64,000 bases of DNA from Paracoccus alkenifer (GTDB lineage Bacteria > Pseudomonadota > Alphaproteobacteria > Rhodobacterales > Rhodobacteraceae), in NCBI RefSeq assembly GCF_900108405.1, contig NZ_FNXG01000001.1, positions 558,001 to 622,000 of the forward strand, read 5' to 3'. This document shows positions 29,100-38,736 of this stretch, piece after piece; position 1 is the first letter of the stretch; every line of letters begins with the position of its first letter. The notes beneath the pieces are model-generated. The model was not told where the DNA came from, did no database searches, and saw nothing but the letters and a program-made list of their open reading frames with translations. The translations under genes and the position numbers were made by a program.

Positions 29100-30266
29100 A
29101 TGTCCCGTCAGAACTACGTCTTCACCTCCGAGTCCGTCTCGGAGGGGCATCCCGACAAGCTGTGCGACCAGATTTCGGATGCGGTGCTCGATGCGCTGCT
29201 CGAACAGGAACCGCTGGCCCGCGTCGCCTGCGAAACCTTTGCCACCACCGGAATGGTGGTGATCGGGGGCGAGATCGGGCTGAAGGACAAGGGCCGGCTG
29301 AATTCGATCATGGGCCGGATCCCGGAAATCGCCCGCGGCGTGATCCGCGACATCGGCTATGAGCAGGAAAAATTCCACTGGAACACCTGCCATGTGCTGA
29401 ATTTCCTGCATGAACAATCCGCCCATATCGCGCAGGGCGTGGACAAGGACGGGGCCGGCGATCAGGGGATCATGTTCGGCTATGCGGTGGACGAGACGCC
29501 CGAGCTGATGCCGGCGCCGATCCAGTATGCCCACGCGATCCTGCGCCGCCTGGCCGAGGCCCGCAAATCCGGCGAACAGCCGACACTGGGCCCCGACGCC
29601 AAGTCGCAGCTGTCGGTGCGCTATGAAAACGGCCGCCCGGTCGGGGTGTCGCAGATCGTGGTCAGCCACCAGCATCTGGACGAGACGCAGACCTCGGACG
29701 ACATCCGCGCCATCGTGGAACCTCATGTGCGCGAGGTGCTGCCCGAGGGCTGGCTGACCAGCGACACGGTCTGGCACGTCAACCCCACCGGCACCTTTGT
29801 CATCGGCGGGCCGGACGGGGATGCGGGGCTGACCGGACGCAAGATCATCGTGGACACCTATGGCGGCGCCGCCCCCCACGGCGGCGGGGCGTTTTCCGGC
29901 AAGGATCCGACCAAGGTCGACCGCTCGGCCGCCTATGCCGCGCGCTATCTGGCCAAGAACGTGGTGGCCGCGGGGCTGGCATCGCGCTGCGTGATCCAGC
30001 TGTCCTATGCGATCGGGGTGGCCGAGCCGCTGTCGATCTATGCCGACACCTACGGCACCGGCACCGTCCCCGAGGCCGAGATCGAGCGCGCCCTGCGCGA
30101 GGTCATGGACCTGACGCCGCTGGGCATCCGCAACCACCTGGACCTGTGCAAGCCCATCTATCGCCGCACCGCTGCCTACGGCCATTTCGGCCGCCAGCCC
30201 GAGGCGGACGGCGGCTTCAGCTGGGAACGCACCGACCTGGCCGAGGCGCTGAAAAAGGCGGTATAG
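29100..30266 (+). CDS. metK: S-adenosylmethionine synthetase
   Basis: 388-residue cytosolic enzyme making SAM from methionine and ATP. The ATP/methionine-binding N-terminus [14 protein letters not shown] (about 7-20), the hexapeptide-type loop DQGIMFGYA near 121, and the P-loop-like [19 protein letters not shown] near 262 are diagnostic. The start is fixed by GGAGCAATC directly upstream, which is part of the riboswitch. It follows lnt. A composite repeat with hairpin lies 20 bases after the stop and probably marks its 3' end. Confidence 0.98.
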   Translation: MSRQNYVFTSESVSEGHPDKLCDQISDAVLDALLEQEPLARVACETFATTGMVVIGGEIGLKDKGRLNSIMGRIPEIARGVIRDIGYEQEKFHWNTCHVLNFLHEQSAHIAQGVDKDGAGDQGIMFGYAVDETPELMPAPIQYAHAILRRLAEARKSGEQPTLGPDAKSQLSVRYENGRPVGVSQIVVSHQHLDETQTSDDIRAIVEPHVREVLPEGWLTSDTVWHVNPTGTFVIGGPDGDAGLTGRKIIVDTYGGAAPHGGGAFSGKDPTKVDRSAAYAARYLAKNVVAAGLASRCVIQLSYAIGVAEPLSIYADTYGTGTVPEAEIERALREVMDLTPLGIRNHLDLCKPIYRRTAAYGHFGRQPEADGGFSWERTDLAEALKKAV

Positions 30267-30286
30267 CAAACCTCTGCGCTCGCGCG

Positions 30287-30333
30287 CTTCTTCATCATGA
30301 AAATATCCCGGGGGCGCGGGGGCAGCGCCCCCG
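30287..30333 (+). repeat. Composite 3'-end element, copy 5, after metK
   Basis: CTTCTTCATCATG then AAAATATCCCGGGG (to 30313), followed by a hairpin CGGGGGC-AGC-GCCCCCG at 30317-30333. It starts 20 bases after the metK stop, in the metK direction. Confidence 0.8.
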
Positions 30334-30368
30334 TCCCGACCGTCCCGTAACGCGCAGCGCCGCCCGAA

Positions 30369-32831
30369 TCAGGGCAGCGGCCGCAGCACCGTCACCCCGC
30401 GGGCGCCCGCGCGCGCCAGCGTCGGGTCCAGCGACATCGTCACATATTCGCCGCGCCGCCAGCGCTCCGCCAGATCGTCGTAATGGCGCGACAGCGGGTG
30501 GCCGGACTGCCCCGTCGCGATGATAAAGACCGAGCTGTCGGGGTCGGCCAGATCGTAGACCCCGCGATAGCCGGCGCCGCCGACCGCCGCCCAGGGGTTG
30601 GCACCCGCCCCCGTTGCCGGCGCGCGCGCAAGGCTCGACCCGTCGCCCGAGGTGGACTGCACCAGGCTGACCACCCAGCCGATCAGCGGCATCTGCCCCA
30701 GCGCCGGATGTTCATGGCGCGCCACATGGGCGTCGCCCCAGCGCCAGCTTTCCACATCGGGGCCGAAACGCGCGCTCAGCTCGATCAGCGCCGCGTCCAG
30801 CGCCTGCCGGGCGATGGTGGCGCAATCCTCGACCGGCGCCGACTGCACCACGTCGCACCACGCAGCCGCACCGCCGGTGTTGCGAAACACCCGGTCGATG
30901 AACGCCGGCCGCAGCTCGGCCGAGAGCTCACCCGCCAGCGCCCCCAGCTCGTCATGGATCAGCCGCAGTTGCAGGTGCTGCATCCAGGCGGAATAGATCA
31001 GCGGCTCGGGCAGATGCTCGCCCATGTTGCCGTCCCATTCCGCCAGCAGCGCCAGCGCGTCCTGACGCTGGCGTTCCGGGGTGCCGGGGGCCGCGGCCTC
31101 GCCGGTGAACCACAGGTCGGCGCCGACCAGCGGCAGCAGCGCCCGCGCCGCCGGGCTGACCGTATCGAGCTGCGCGTCGATGAAACTGTCGCGGGAATGG
31201 ATCTCGCGCGCGGCCAGCAGCCGCGACAGCCGCGCCAGCCGCAGCGGCTCGTCGCGGTCGTGGCCGACGGCCAGGGCGGTGGCCCCGGTGGCCTCGGCCC
31301 CGGTTGCCGCGACCATCCCCTGCGCAGGCTCGGTCACACGCAGGGGATCGTCGGGCGCCACCGGCTCAAGCCAGCGCACGGCAGGATCGCGGCCCGGCGC
31401 GGGCATCCGCCCGGCGGTGGGATGTTCGGGCGGGCGGCGAGGGATTTCCCCCGCAAGAACCTGCGCCACGCCATCCGCATCGGCCAGCGTCACCTGCACC
31501 GCCGGCGCCACGATGCCGCGCGCCGCCTTCGTGGCGCCAGAGCGGTCGGGCGCCTGCATCAGTGCGATCAGCGCGCTTAGCGTCGTGTCCTGCGCCGACA
31601 GTCCGGTCCAGCGCAACGCCGGAACGAAACCGTCGGGGGTGACCGTTTGCAGCCCCAGATGCGCGGGCGGGATCACCGGGCCGGATTCGGTCTCGCGCAG
31701 GGTAATGCGGCGGTCCTCGGCGCCGTGGATGCGGATCACCTCGTGCCGCGTCGAGAACTCGCGCCAGCCGCCGGCGGCCAGATAGCGGTCGGGGGCGCCG
31801 GGCTGGACCTCTTCCATCACGATGTCCTGATCGTCCACCCACGCCGGGGTCAGCCCCCAGGCCAGCTGCTGGTTGCGCCCGGTCAGCACCGCCGGGATTC
31901 CGGGGATGGTGCCGCCGATCACGCTGCCCGCGCGCAGGTCCAGCCGCGCCAGATACCACAGCGACGGCGCGGTCAGCGCCACATGCGGATCATTGGCCAG
32001 CAGCGGCGCCCCGGCGGCGGTGCGGCTGGCGCTGGCGGCAAAACCGTTGGCTGAACTGCCGCGGCCGACGCGGATATAGCCGACCAGCCCCGCAAACCAG
32101 TCCTCGGCCGCGGTCTCGGGGGGGGCGGCAAAACGCGCACCCTCGCCGAACAGCGCCGCATAGGGGGGCAGCGGCGCTTCGCCCGCGGCGCGGACCAGAT
32201 CGCCCCCCCGCTCGGGCGCGGCCAGCGAGACCCGCGCCCGCGCCACCTCGGCCGAAACCTGCCGCGAGGCCCCCGCGGCGACCAGCTTGAGGATCGCCAG
32301 CGAATCCGCCGGCTGCCAATAGGCGATGTCGCCGGGCAGCAGAAAGAACTCGGGCGCGCCGCGGCCAAGTGCGCCCTGGTTGACCTGCTCGACCCACGCA
32401 TTCACCCCGTCGGCATAGGCCTGCAACGCCCGCCGCGTCGTCTGGTCCTGCGCGGCAAGCGACGCCTGCGCATGGCGCCACAGCCCCAGCCGCCGGGCCA
32501 GATCGTCGGCGGCATAGGCGCGTTCGCCGAACATCTCGGCCAGCCGGCCCTGGGCCGCGCGGCGCAGCACCACCATCTGAAACAGCCGGTCCTGCGCATG
32601 GGCGAATCCAAGCGCAAAGAACGCATCGCGATCGGTCGAGGCAAGGATATGGGGGATGTTTTCGGTCGTGCGCACGATCTCGACCGGCTGCTCGACCCCC
32701 GCCAGCGCCAGCGAGGCGTCATAGTCGGGCAGCGAGCGGACGGCGAAATACCACGCCAGCGCCAGCGCGCCGACGGAAACGGCGATCAGGCCGATGGTCA
32801 GCCGGACCAGCCAGCGAAACAGCGAAAGCAT
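30369..32831 (-). CDS. Penicillin acylase family protein (Ntn hydrolase, S45)
   Basis: 820-residue precursor with an N-terminal membrane/signal segment (about 5-30), the alpha-chain region, and the autoprocessing site at GRGSSANGF, where Ser259 or Ser260 would become the beta-chain nucleophile. Later motifs LLANDPHVALTAPSLWYLARL and a C-terminal HPLSRHYDDL fit the family. Members cleave amide bonds in beta-lactams or acyl-homoserine lactones, so either drug side-chain hydrolysis or quorum quenching is possible; substrate cannot be read from sequence. Start ATG 32831 precedes the hydrophobic segment; longer frames lack support. Divergent from the dehydrogenase gene. Confidence 0.88.
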   Translation of the reverse strand: MLSLFRWLVRLTIGLIAVSVGALALAWYFAVRSLPDYDASLALAGVEQPVEIVRTTENIPHILASTDRDAFFALGFAHAQDRLFQMVVLRRAAQGRLAEMFGERAYAADDLARRLGLWRHAQASLAAQDQTTRRALQAYADGVNAWVEQVNQGALGRGAPEFFLLPGDIAYWQPADSLAILKLVAAGASRQVSAEVARARVSLAAPERGGDLVRAAGEAPLPPYAALFGEGARFAAPPETAAEDWFAGLVGYIRVGRGSSANGFAASASRTAAGAPLLANDPHVALTAPSLWYLARLDLRAGSVIGGTIPGIPAVLTGRNQQLAWGLTPAWVDDQDIVMEEVQPGAPDRYLAAGGWREFSTRHEVIRIHGAEDRRITLRETESGPVIPPAHLGLQTVTPDGFVPALRWTGLSAQDTTLSALIALMQAPDRSGATKAARGIVAPAVQVTLADADGVAQVLAGEIPRRPPEHPTAGRMPAPGRDPAVRWLEPVAPDDPLRVTEPAQGMVAATGAEATGATALAVGHDRDEPLRLARLSRLLAAREIHSRDSFIDAQLDTVSPAARALLPLVGADLWFTGEAAAPGTPERQRQDALALLAEWDGNMGEHLPEPLIYSAWMQHLQLRLIHDELGALAGELSAELRPAFIDRVFRNTGGAAAWCDVVQSAPVEDCATIARQALDAALIELSARFGPDVESWRWGDAHVARHEHPALGQMPLIGWVVSLVQSTSGDGSSLARAPATGAGANPWAAVGGAGYRGVYDLADPDSSVFIIATGQSGHPLSRHYDDLAERWRRGEYVTMSLDPTLARAGARGVTVLRPLP

Positions 32832-32952
32832 GGGCGGCGGCGTCCTTGAAAACGGGCGGCCCCGGTTGACCGGGACCATGGGGCGGTGGAATGTGACAGG
32901 CTGATAGGGCAGCGGCCGCGGGTTTTCAACGCGGCCCGGACAGGAGGATGCA

Positions 32953-33819
32953 ATGACGCAGGTGGCGTTTCTGGGGCTTGGCGTGATGGGGTTCCCGATG
33001 GCGGGGCATCTTGCCGCCAAGGGGCATGAGATCACGGTCTATAACCGCACGGCGGCTCGGGCGCTGGACTGGACCGCCCGCCATCCCGGCCGCCACGCCC
33101 CCACCCCGCGCGAGACGGCGCAGGCCGCGCAGTTCGTCATGGCCTGCGTGGGCAACGACGACGACCTGCGCGCGGTCTGCCTTGGCCCCGACGGCGCCTT
33201 TGCGGGCATGGACCCGGGGGCGATCTTCGTCGATCACACCACGGTGTCGGCCGAGGTGACGCGGGAACTGGCAAAGGCAGCGCGCGAGCAGGGCATCGGC
33301 TTTGTCGATGCGCCGGTGTCCGGCGGGCAGGCGGGCGCCGAAAACGGGCAGCTGTCGGTGATGTGCGGCGGGACGGAACAGGATTATGCCGCGGCCGAGC
33401 CGCTGATCGCCGCCTATGCCCGCATCTGCCGGCGCATGGGCGACAGCGGCGCGGGGCAGCTGGCCAAGATGTGCAACCAGATCGCCATTGCCGGGCTGGT
33501 GCAGGGGTTGGCCGAATCACTGAACTTTGCGCAGCGCGCCGGGCTTTCGATCCCCGATCTGGTCGAGGTGATCAGCCAGGGCGCCGCCGGCAGCTGGCAG
33601 ATGCAGAACCGCCACGCCACCATGGCCGAGGGCCGCTATGATTTCGGCTTTGCGGTGGACTGGATGCGCAAGGATCTGGGGATCTGCCTGAAAACCGGCG
33701 ACGAGATCGGCGCCGCCCTGCCGGTCACCGCGCTGGTCGATCAGTTCTACAAGGACGTGCAGCTGATGGGCGGCGGCCGCTGGGACACCTCGTCCCTGCT
33801 GGCCCGGCTCAAGGGCTGA
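32953..33819 (+). CDS. NAD(P)-dependent beta-hydroxyacid dehydrogenase (3-hydroxyisobutyrate dehydrogenase-like)
   Basis: 288 residues of the 3-hydroxyisobutyrate/tartronate semialdehyde/glyoxylate-succinic semialdehyde reductase family. The Rossmann motif is FLGLGVMGFPMAGHL (about 6-20), the substrate-binding stretch DAPVSGGQAGAENG lies near 120, and the catalytic lysine is Lys172 in GQLAKMCNQ. The choice of substrate cannot be made from sequence; the neighbours do not form a valine or glyoxylate pathway. A GGACAGGAGG element precedes ATG 32953. Confidence 0.88.
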   Translation: MTQVAFLGLGVMGFPMAGHLAAKGHEITVYNRTAARALDWTARHPGRHAPTPRETAQAAQFVMACVGNDDDLRAVCLGPDGAFAGMDPGAIFVDHTTVSAEVTRELAKAAREQGIGFVDAPVSGGQAGAENGQLSVMCGGTEQDYAAAEPLIAAYARICRRMGDSGAGQLAKMCNQIAIAGLVQGLAESLNFAQRAGLSIPDLVEVISQGAAGSWQMQNRHATMAEGRYDFGFAVDWMRKDLGICLKTGDEIGAALPVTALVDQFYKDVQLMGGGRWDTSSLLARLKG

Positions 33820-33835
33820 CACAGCCTGCAAGCCG

Positions 33836-33895
33836 CTTCTTCATCATGAAAATATCCTGGGGGGCCGGCCGCAAGGCCGGTGGGGGCAAAGCCCC
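33836..33895 (+). repeat. Composite 3'-end element, copy 6
   Basis: CTTCTTCATCATG then AAAATATCCTGGGG (to 33862), 16 bases after the dehydrogenase stop and in its direction. Two hairpins follow: CCGGCC-GCAA-GGCCGG and GGGGGC-AAA-GCCCCC. Confidence 0.8.
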
Positions 33896-33901
33896 CTCCC
33901 C

Positions 33902-35359
33902 TCACATCAGCGGCGAAAACAGCCGCGCCAGCGAATCGCGGAACCGCAACAGCCGACTGCTTGCGCGGTAGCCCGCAACGGTGAACTCGCGGCAGTCCTG
34001 CATGTCGCGCAGGAAATCCTGTTCGAGCTGCCCCGAGAACGCCTCGTCATAGATCACCGCGTTCAGCTCGTAATTGATGCCGAAGCTGCGGATGTCGATA
34101 TTGGCCGAGCCGATAGAGCAGACCCGCCCGTCCGCAATCACCGTCTTGGCGTGCAGATAGCCCGGCTGATACAGCAGCACCTGCGCCCCCGAGGCCGCGA
34201 TTTCCCGCATATAGGTGTTCGCCGCCCAGTAGGGCACATATTGCCGGGCGCCGCGTTCGCTGATCATCACCCGCACATCCACCCCCGACAGCGCCGCCGC
34301 CTTGAGCGCCTCGGCGATGCTGGTGTCGAGGATGAAGAACGGGGATTGCAGATAGACCCGTTCCCGCGCGCCCACGATCATAGCGAAATACAGCTGCCTG
34401 ATCGCCTGCCATTCCGAGTCAGGCCCCGACAGCGTCAGCTGCACCGGCAGCCGCGCATCATGCAGCTCGGCGGGGGTGGGCGGAAAATGCTGCGGCTGGA
34501 ACAGGTCCTCGCCGGTGGCGTTGTGCCAGTCGACCGCAAACACCGCCTGCAACAGCGCCACCGACGATCCGGTCATGCGGATATTGGTGTCGCGCCACAG
34601 CCGAAAGCCGCGCGGCGGGTGGATATGCTCACCCCCGATGTTCAGCCCGCCGGTATGGCCCGCAAGCCCGTCGATCACCGCGATCTTGCGGTGGTTGCGA
34701 TAGGAAATCGTGTGCACCCGCCACAGTTTCGAGAACGGCTCAAACCGCACCCCGCCGGCCCGCATCTGGCGGATGTAACCGCGGCGCAGCATGAAGAACG
34801 AGCCTACCGGGTCATAAAGGATGCGCACTGCCACCCCTTGCGCCGCCTTTTCGGTCAGGATCGCTTTCAGTTCGTCGCCGAAATCATCGGCGTTCCAACT
34901 GAAATATTGCAGGTGGATCGAGTGGGTGGCGGCGCGCATATCCTCGATCAGCCGCGGATATGCTTGGCCTGCATCCTGCAACAGCTCGATCCGGTTGCGG
35001 GTGGTCACGGTCGAGCGGGTGGTGTTGCGCACCAGTTCCGACAGCGAGGCGGCCGAGCCGTCCTCGGCCTCCATCCGCGCCAGCGCCTCGCGGTGCTCGG
35101 GCGCCAGTCCGGCGATCAGCGGCGCCAGCCGTGCGTCCAGTTCCTGTCGCATCAGCTTGCCGGTCAGGCCGAAATTCCGGTGCTGGCGCCCGAACAGCAG
35201 GTAAAGCACCACCCCCACCCCGGGCAGCAGCGCAAACAGCAGCATCCAGGCCAGCGTGGCGCTGGGGCGGCGGTTTTCGGCGATGATATAGACGCCGATG
35301 ACGACGAGATAGGCGGCAAATCCAAGCGAAAGGGCGGTCAGGATCGGCGCCGGCATCAT
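33902..35359 (-). CDS. cls: Cardiolipin synthase
   Basis: 485-residue inner-membrane phospholipase-D-superfamily enzyme joining two phosphatidylglycerol molecules into cardiolipin and glycerol. Two N-terminal membrane helices (about 8-27 and 36-56, LLPGVGVVLYLLFGRQ) precede the two HKD motifs: His223-Lys225-Asp230 (NHRKIAVIDG) and His403-Lys405-Asp410 (LHAKTVIADG). Length is typical of ClsA-type proteins. Transcribed alone; the convergent neighbour is the dehydrogenase gene, with a repeat in between. Confidence 0.95.
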   Translation of the reverse strand: MMPAPILTALSLGFAAYLVVIGVYIIAENRRPSATLAWMLLFALLPGVGVVLYLLFGRQHRNFGLTGKLMRQELDARLAPLIAGLAPEHREALARMEAEDGSAASLSELVRNTTRSTVTTRNRIELLQDAGQAYPRLIEDMRAATHSIHLQYFSWNADDFGDELKAILTEKAAQGVAVRILYDPVGSFFMLRRGYIRQMRAGGVRFEPFSKLWRVHTISYRNHRKIAVIDGLAGHTGGLNIGGEHIHPPRGFRLWRDTNIRMTGSSVALLQAVFAVDWHNATGEDLFQPQHFPPTPAELHDARLPVQLTLSGPDSEWQAIRQLYFAMIVGARERVYLQSPFFILDTSIAEALKAAALSGVDVRVMISERGARQYVPYWAANTYMREIAASGAQVLLYQPGYLHAKTVIADGRVCSIGSANIDIRSFGINYELNAVIYDEAFSGQLEQDFLRDMQDCREFTVAGYRASSRLLRFRDSLARLFSPLM

Positions 35360-35438
35360 GTCCTCTGGTTTTCGTGGTTGGGCGCATCATGGCGCGGGTG
35401 GCGGGAAAGCGCCAGACGCGGCTTCGGGCTGCACCGCC

Positions 35439-35507
35439 GGCCGGGGGCTGCGCGCCCCCATCGTCGTAGACGACGATCCCCCCGGGATATTTATGGCAAG
35501 ATGAAAG
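35439..35507 (-). repeat. Composite 3'-end element, copy 7, with extra palindrome
   Basis: Minus strand reads CTTTCATCTTGCCAT then AAATATCCCGGGG (35507 to 35480). It is followed by a perfect palindromic stem ATCGTCGT-CT-ACGACGAT (35477 to 35460) and then GGGGGC-GCGCA-GCCCCC (35459 to 35443). It lies 76 bases past the RND permease stop, in the same direction, beyond the terminator at 35532-35561. Confidence 0.7.
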
Positions 35508-35531
35508 CAGCGGCGAGCGGCCGAAAGGACG

Positions 35532-35561
35532 AAGGCCCCGTCCGGTGAGGGGCGGGGCCTT
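35532..35561 (-). terminator. Terminator of the RND efflux operon
   Basis: AAGGCCCCG and CGGGGCCTT form a 9-bp stem around a 12-base loop, 22 bases after the permease stop. On the minus strand it is followed by CGTCCTTTCGG, a weak T-run. Confidence 0.65.
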
Positions 35562-35583
35562 TGCGGGTGGTGTGCCGGGCCGG

Positions 35584-38500
35584 TCAGGCCGGTTGCGGCG
35601 CGGGATCCTTGCGGCGGGGGCGGAACAGCCGCGTCACCATCACGAAGAACACCGGCACGAACAGCAGCGTCAGCAGGGTGCCGGTGACGGTTCCGAAAAA
35701 GGTGGCATAGCCGATGGCGTGGCGCGCCCCCGCGCCGGCGCCCGAGGACAGCACCAGCGGCAGCACCCCCAGCCCGAAGGCCAGCGAGGTCATCAGGATC
35801 GGGCGGAACCGCAGCCTTGCGGCCTCGCGCACGGCGGTCAGGGCGGATTCGCCCAGCCCATCGATCCGTTCGCGGGCAAAGGCCACGATCATGATGCCGT
35901 TCTTGCCGGTCAGCCCGACCACGGTCAGCAGCCCGACCTGGAAATAGACCCCGTTCGCCTGATCCCCGACCCATGCCCCGATCAGCGCACCGAGGATGCC
36001 GACCGGCATCGACAGCAGCACCGCAATGGGGATCGTCCAGCTTTCATAAAGCGCGGCCAGGCACAGGAACACCGTCGCCAGCGCCAGCGCGTAAAGCGTC
36101 AGCGCCCCGGCCCCGGCCTCTTTTTCCTCGAGCGAGAGGCCGCTCCATTGCAGGTTGAAGCCGGGGGGAAGCTGTGCGGCCAGCGCCTCGATCTCGGCCA
36201 GGGCGTCGCCGCTGGAATAGCCGGGCGCGGGCTGGCCCTCGATCGCCATCGCGGGCAGCGCGTTGTAGCGCGTCACTTGCTGCGGGCCGAACACCCAGTC
36301 CTGCGTGGCAAAGGTCGAGAAATCGACGAACTGGCCGTTGCCGTTCTGCAACCGCCACAGTTCCAGATCGCGCGGCGCGGTGCGCGCCCATGGCTCGCCC
36401 TGCACATACACCCGCTTGATGCGGCCGTTATACAGGAAGTCGTTGACATAGGTGCCCGACCAGATCGTCGCCAGGAACGATCCCACATCGGTCGCCGTCA
36501 CGCCCACCGCGCCGGCCTTGGCCCAATCGATGTTGAGCTTGAACTGCGAGGCGTCCTCGACCCCGTTGGGGCGCACCGCGGTCAGCACCGGGCTTTGACC
36601 GGCCATGCCCAGCAGCTGGTTGCGCGCGGCCAGCAGCTCTTCGTGGGTCTGGCCGGCGGCGGCCGAGAGATAGGCGGAAAACCCGCTGGCGTTGCCCAGT
36701 TCCAGCACCGCCGGGGGCACGATCGGGATCACCAGCGCCTCGCGGATGCCCCCCATCAGCGGGCCAAAGGCGCGTCCGGCGATGGCGGCGGCGGACTGGT
36801 CGGGGTCGGGGCGCACCGACCAGTCGGTCAGGCGCACGAACATCATGCCCATGTTCTGCCCCTGCCCCGCGAACGAAAATCCGCGCACGGCGAACACCGA
36901 TTCCACGTTTCCGGGTTCCGCGCTGGTGAAGTAATTCGACACGCGGGCCAGCACGTCTTCGGTCGCCTCGGCGGTGGTGCCGGTGGGGCCCTGCACGATC
37001 ACCATGATCGCACCCTGATCCTCGTCGGGCAGAAACGCCGTGGGGGTGCGCTGATACATCATCACCATGCCGCCCACGATCAGCAGATAGACCAGCACCA
37101 TGCGGAACGGCCGCGCCGTGGTGGCCCGGACGATGGCGACATAGACACGGGTCACGCGCGAAAAATTGCGTTCGAACCAGTCGCCGAAACCGGCGCCCAG
37201 CCGCCCCATCAGCCCCCGCCGGCGCGCGTGGGAATGCGGTTTCAGCATGGTGGCGCACAGCGCCGGGGTGAAGATCAGCGCCACCAGCACCGACAGCATC
37301 ATGGCCGAGACGATGGTGACGGCGAACTGCTTGTACATCTCGCCGGTCGAGCCGCCGTAAAACGCCATCGGCACGAACACGGCCGAGATCACCAGCCCGA
37401 TGCCGACCAGCGCCCCCGAGATTTCATCCATCGACTTGCGCGTGGCCTCAAGCGGGTCAAGCCCCTCGTCGCGCATGATCCGCTCGACGTTTTCCACCAC
37501 GACGATGGCGTCGTCCACCAGCAGTCCGATGGCCAGCACCATCGCCAGCATGGTCAGCGTGTTGATGGTGAACCCCAGCGCCGCCATGATCCCGAAGGTG
37601 CCCAGGATCACCACCGGCACCGCCAGCGTCGGGATCAGCGTCGCCCGGAAATTATGCAGGAAGATCAGCATGACGAGGAACACCAGCGCCATCGCCTCGA
37701 TCAGCGTCTTGACCACCGCCTCGATCGAGATCAGCACAAAGGGCGTGGTGTCATAGGGGATGACATATTCCATGCCGGCAGGCAGGAACTGCGCCAGCTC
37801 GTCCAGCTTGGACTTGACCAGCTTGGAGGTTTCCAGCGCATTCGCCCCCGAGGCCAGCTGGATCGCCATGCCCGACGACGGCATCCCGTTGTAAGTGCCG
37901 CTGATTTCGTAGTTTTCCGACCCCAGCTCGGCGCGCGCCACGTCGCGCAGCAGCACCAGCCCGCCGTCGGTGTCGGCGCGCAGCACGATACGCTCGAAAT
38001 CCTCGGGGGTGCGCAGCAGCGATTGCGCGGTGATGGTGGCGTTCAGCTGCTGGCCGGCGGGCGCCGGCATGGCGCCGAACGCGCCGGCCGAGATCTGGGC
38101 GTTCTGCGCGCGGATCGCCGCCACCACCTGTCCGGGCGAAAGATCATAATATTTCAGCCGCGTCGGATCCAGCCAGATGCGCATCGAGTATTCCGACCCG
38201 AACACCTGCACCTGCCCCACCCCGTCAAGCCGCGAGATCGGTTCCACCATGAACGAGTTGAGATAATCCGCGAGGTCCACAGCCGTGCGCGCGCCGTCGC
38301 TGGAAATCAGCCCGACCACCATCAGGAAACCGGTGGCGGATTTGCGCACGCCGACGCCCTGGCGGACCACCGGTTCGGGCAGGATCGCCTGCGCGCGGGC
38401 CAGATTGTTCTGCACCTGCACCTGCGCGATGTCGGCGTCGGTGCCCATCTCGAAGGTCAGGGTGATCGTCGCCCCCCCGGTCGAGGTGGTGGTCGAGTTG

Positions 38501-38733
38501 ATCGAGCGCAGCCCGTCCAGCCCGGTCATCTCGCGCTCGATCAGCTGCACCACGGTGTCGGCCACGGTTTCCGCCGAAGCGCCGGGATAGACCGTGTTGA
38601 TGACGACCGAGGGGCCGGCGATGGTTGGATATTGCGAGATCGGCAGCCGCAGGACCGACAGCGTGCCCAGCCCCATGATGATGATCGCGATCACCCAGGC
38701 AAAGATCGGGCGGTCGATGAAGAAACGGGCCAT
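35584..38733 (-). CDS. RND-family multidrug efflux permease (AcrB/MexB type)
   Basis: 1049-residue inner-membrane proton-driven pump. It opens MARFFIDRPIFAWVIAIIIM, carries the two large periplasmic loops, and has the membrane proton-relay signature GLLVDDAIVVVENVERIM near residues 400-417 (two adjacent Asp). HAE1-type hallmarks include GTDADIAQVQVQNNL near 118 and TGKNGIMIVAFA in the second half. Substrates are expected to be hydrophobic and amphiphilic drugs. It follows the adaptor gene by three bases. No outer-membrane TolC-like gene is in the operon, so a channel encoded elsewhere is needed. Confidence 0.96.
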   Translation of the reverse strand: MARFFIDRPIFAWVIAIIIMGLGTLSVLRLPISQYPTIAGPSVVINTVYPGASAETVADTVVQLIEREMTGLDGLRSINSTTTSTGGATITLTFEMGTDADIAQVQVQNNLARAQAILPEPVVRQGVGVRKSATGFLMVVGLISSDGARTAVDLADYLNSFMVEPISRLDGVGQVQVFGSEYSMRIWLDPTRLKYYDLSPGQVVAAIRAQNAQISAGAFGAMPAPAGQQLNATITAQSLLRTPEDFERIVLRADTDGGLVLLRDVARAELGSENYEISGTYNGMPSSGMAIQLASGANALETSKLVKSKLDELAQFLPAGMEYVIPYDTTPFVLISIEAVVKTLIEAMALVFLVMLIFLHNFRATLIPTLAVPVVILGTFGIMAALGFTINTLTMLAMVLAIGLLVDDAIVVVENVERIMRDEGLDPLEATRKSMDEISGALVGIGLVISAVFVPMAFYGGSTGEMYKQFAVTIVSAMMLSVLVALIFTPALCATMLKPHSHARRRGLMGRLGAGFGDWFERNFSRVTRVYVAIVRATTARPFRMVLVYLLIVGGMVMMYQRTPTAFLPDEDQGAIMVIVQGPTGTTAEATEDVLARVSNYFTSAEPGNVESVFAVRGFSFAGQGQNMGMMFVRLTDWSVRPDPDQSAAAIAGRAFGPLMGGIREALVIPIVPPAVLELGNASGFSAYLSAAAGQTHEELLAARNQLLGMAGQSPVLTAVRPNGVEDASQFKLNIDWAKAGAVGVTATDVGSFLATIWSGTYVNDFLYNGRIKRVYVQGEPWARTAPRDLELWRLQNGNGQFVDFSTFATQDWVFGPQQVTRYNALPAMAIEGQPAPGYSSGDALAEIEALAAQLPPGFNLQWSGLSLEEKEAGAGALTLYALALATVFLCLAALYESWTIPIAVLLSMPVGILGALIGAWVGDQANGVYFQVGLLTVVGLTGKNGIMIVAFARERIDGLGESALTAVREAARLRFRPILMTSLAFGLGVLPLVLSSGAGAGARHAIGYATFFGTVTGTLLTLLFVPVFFVMVTRLFRPRRKDPAPQPA

Positions 38734-38736
38734 GGA

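Noticed and set aside
26592-30269. A 1225-codon open frame on the minus strand across the helicase tail, lnt and metK
   Set aside because: It runs opposite three well-supported genes and its composition is the mirror of their codon bias; no domain is recognisable. High-GC shadow.
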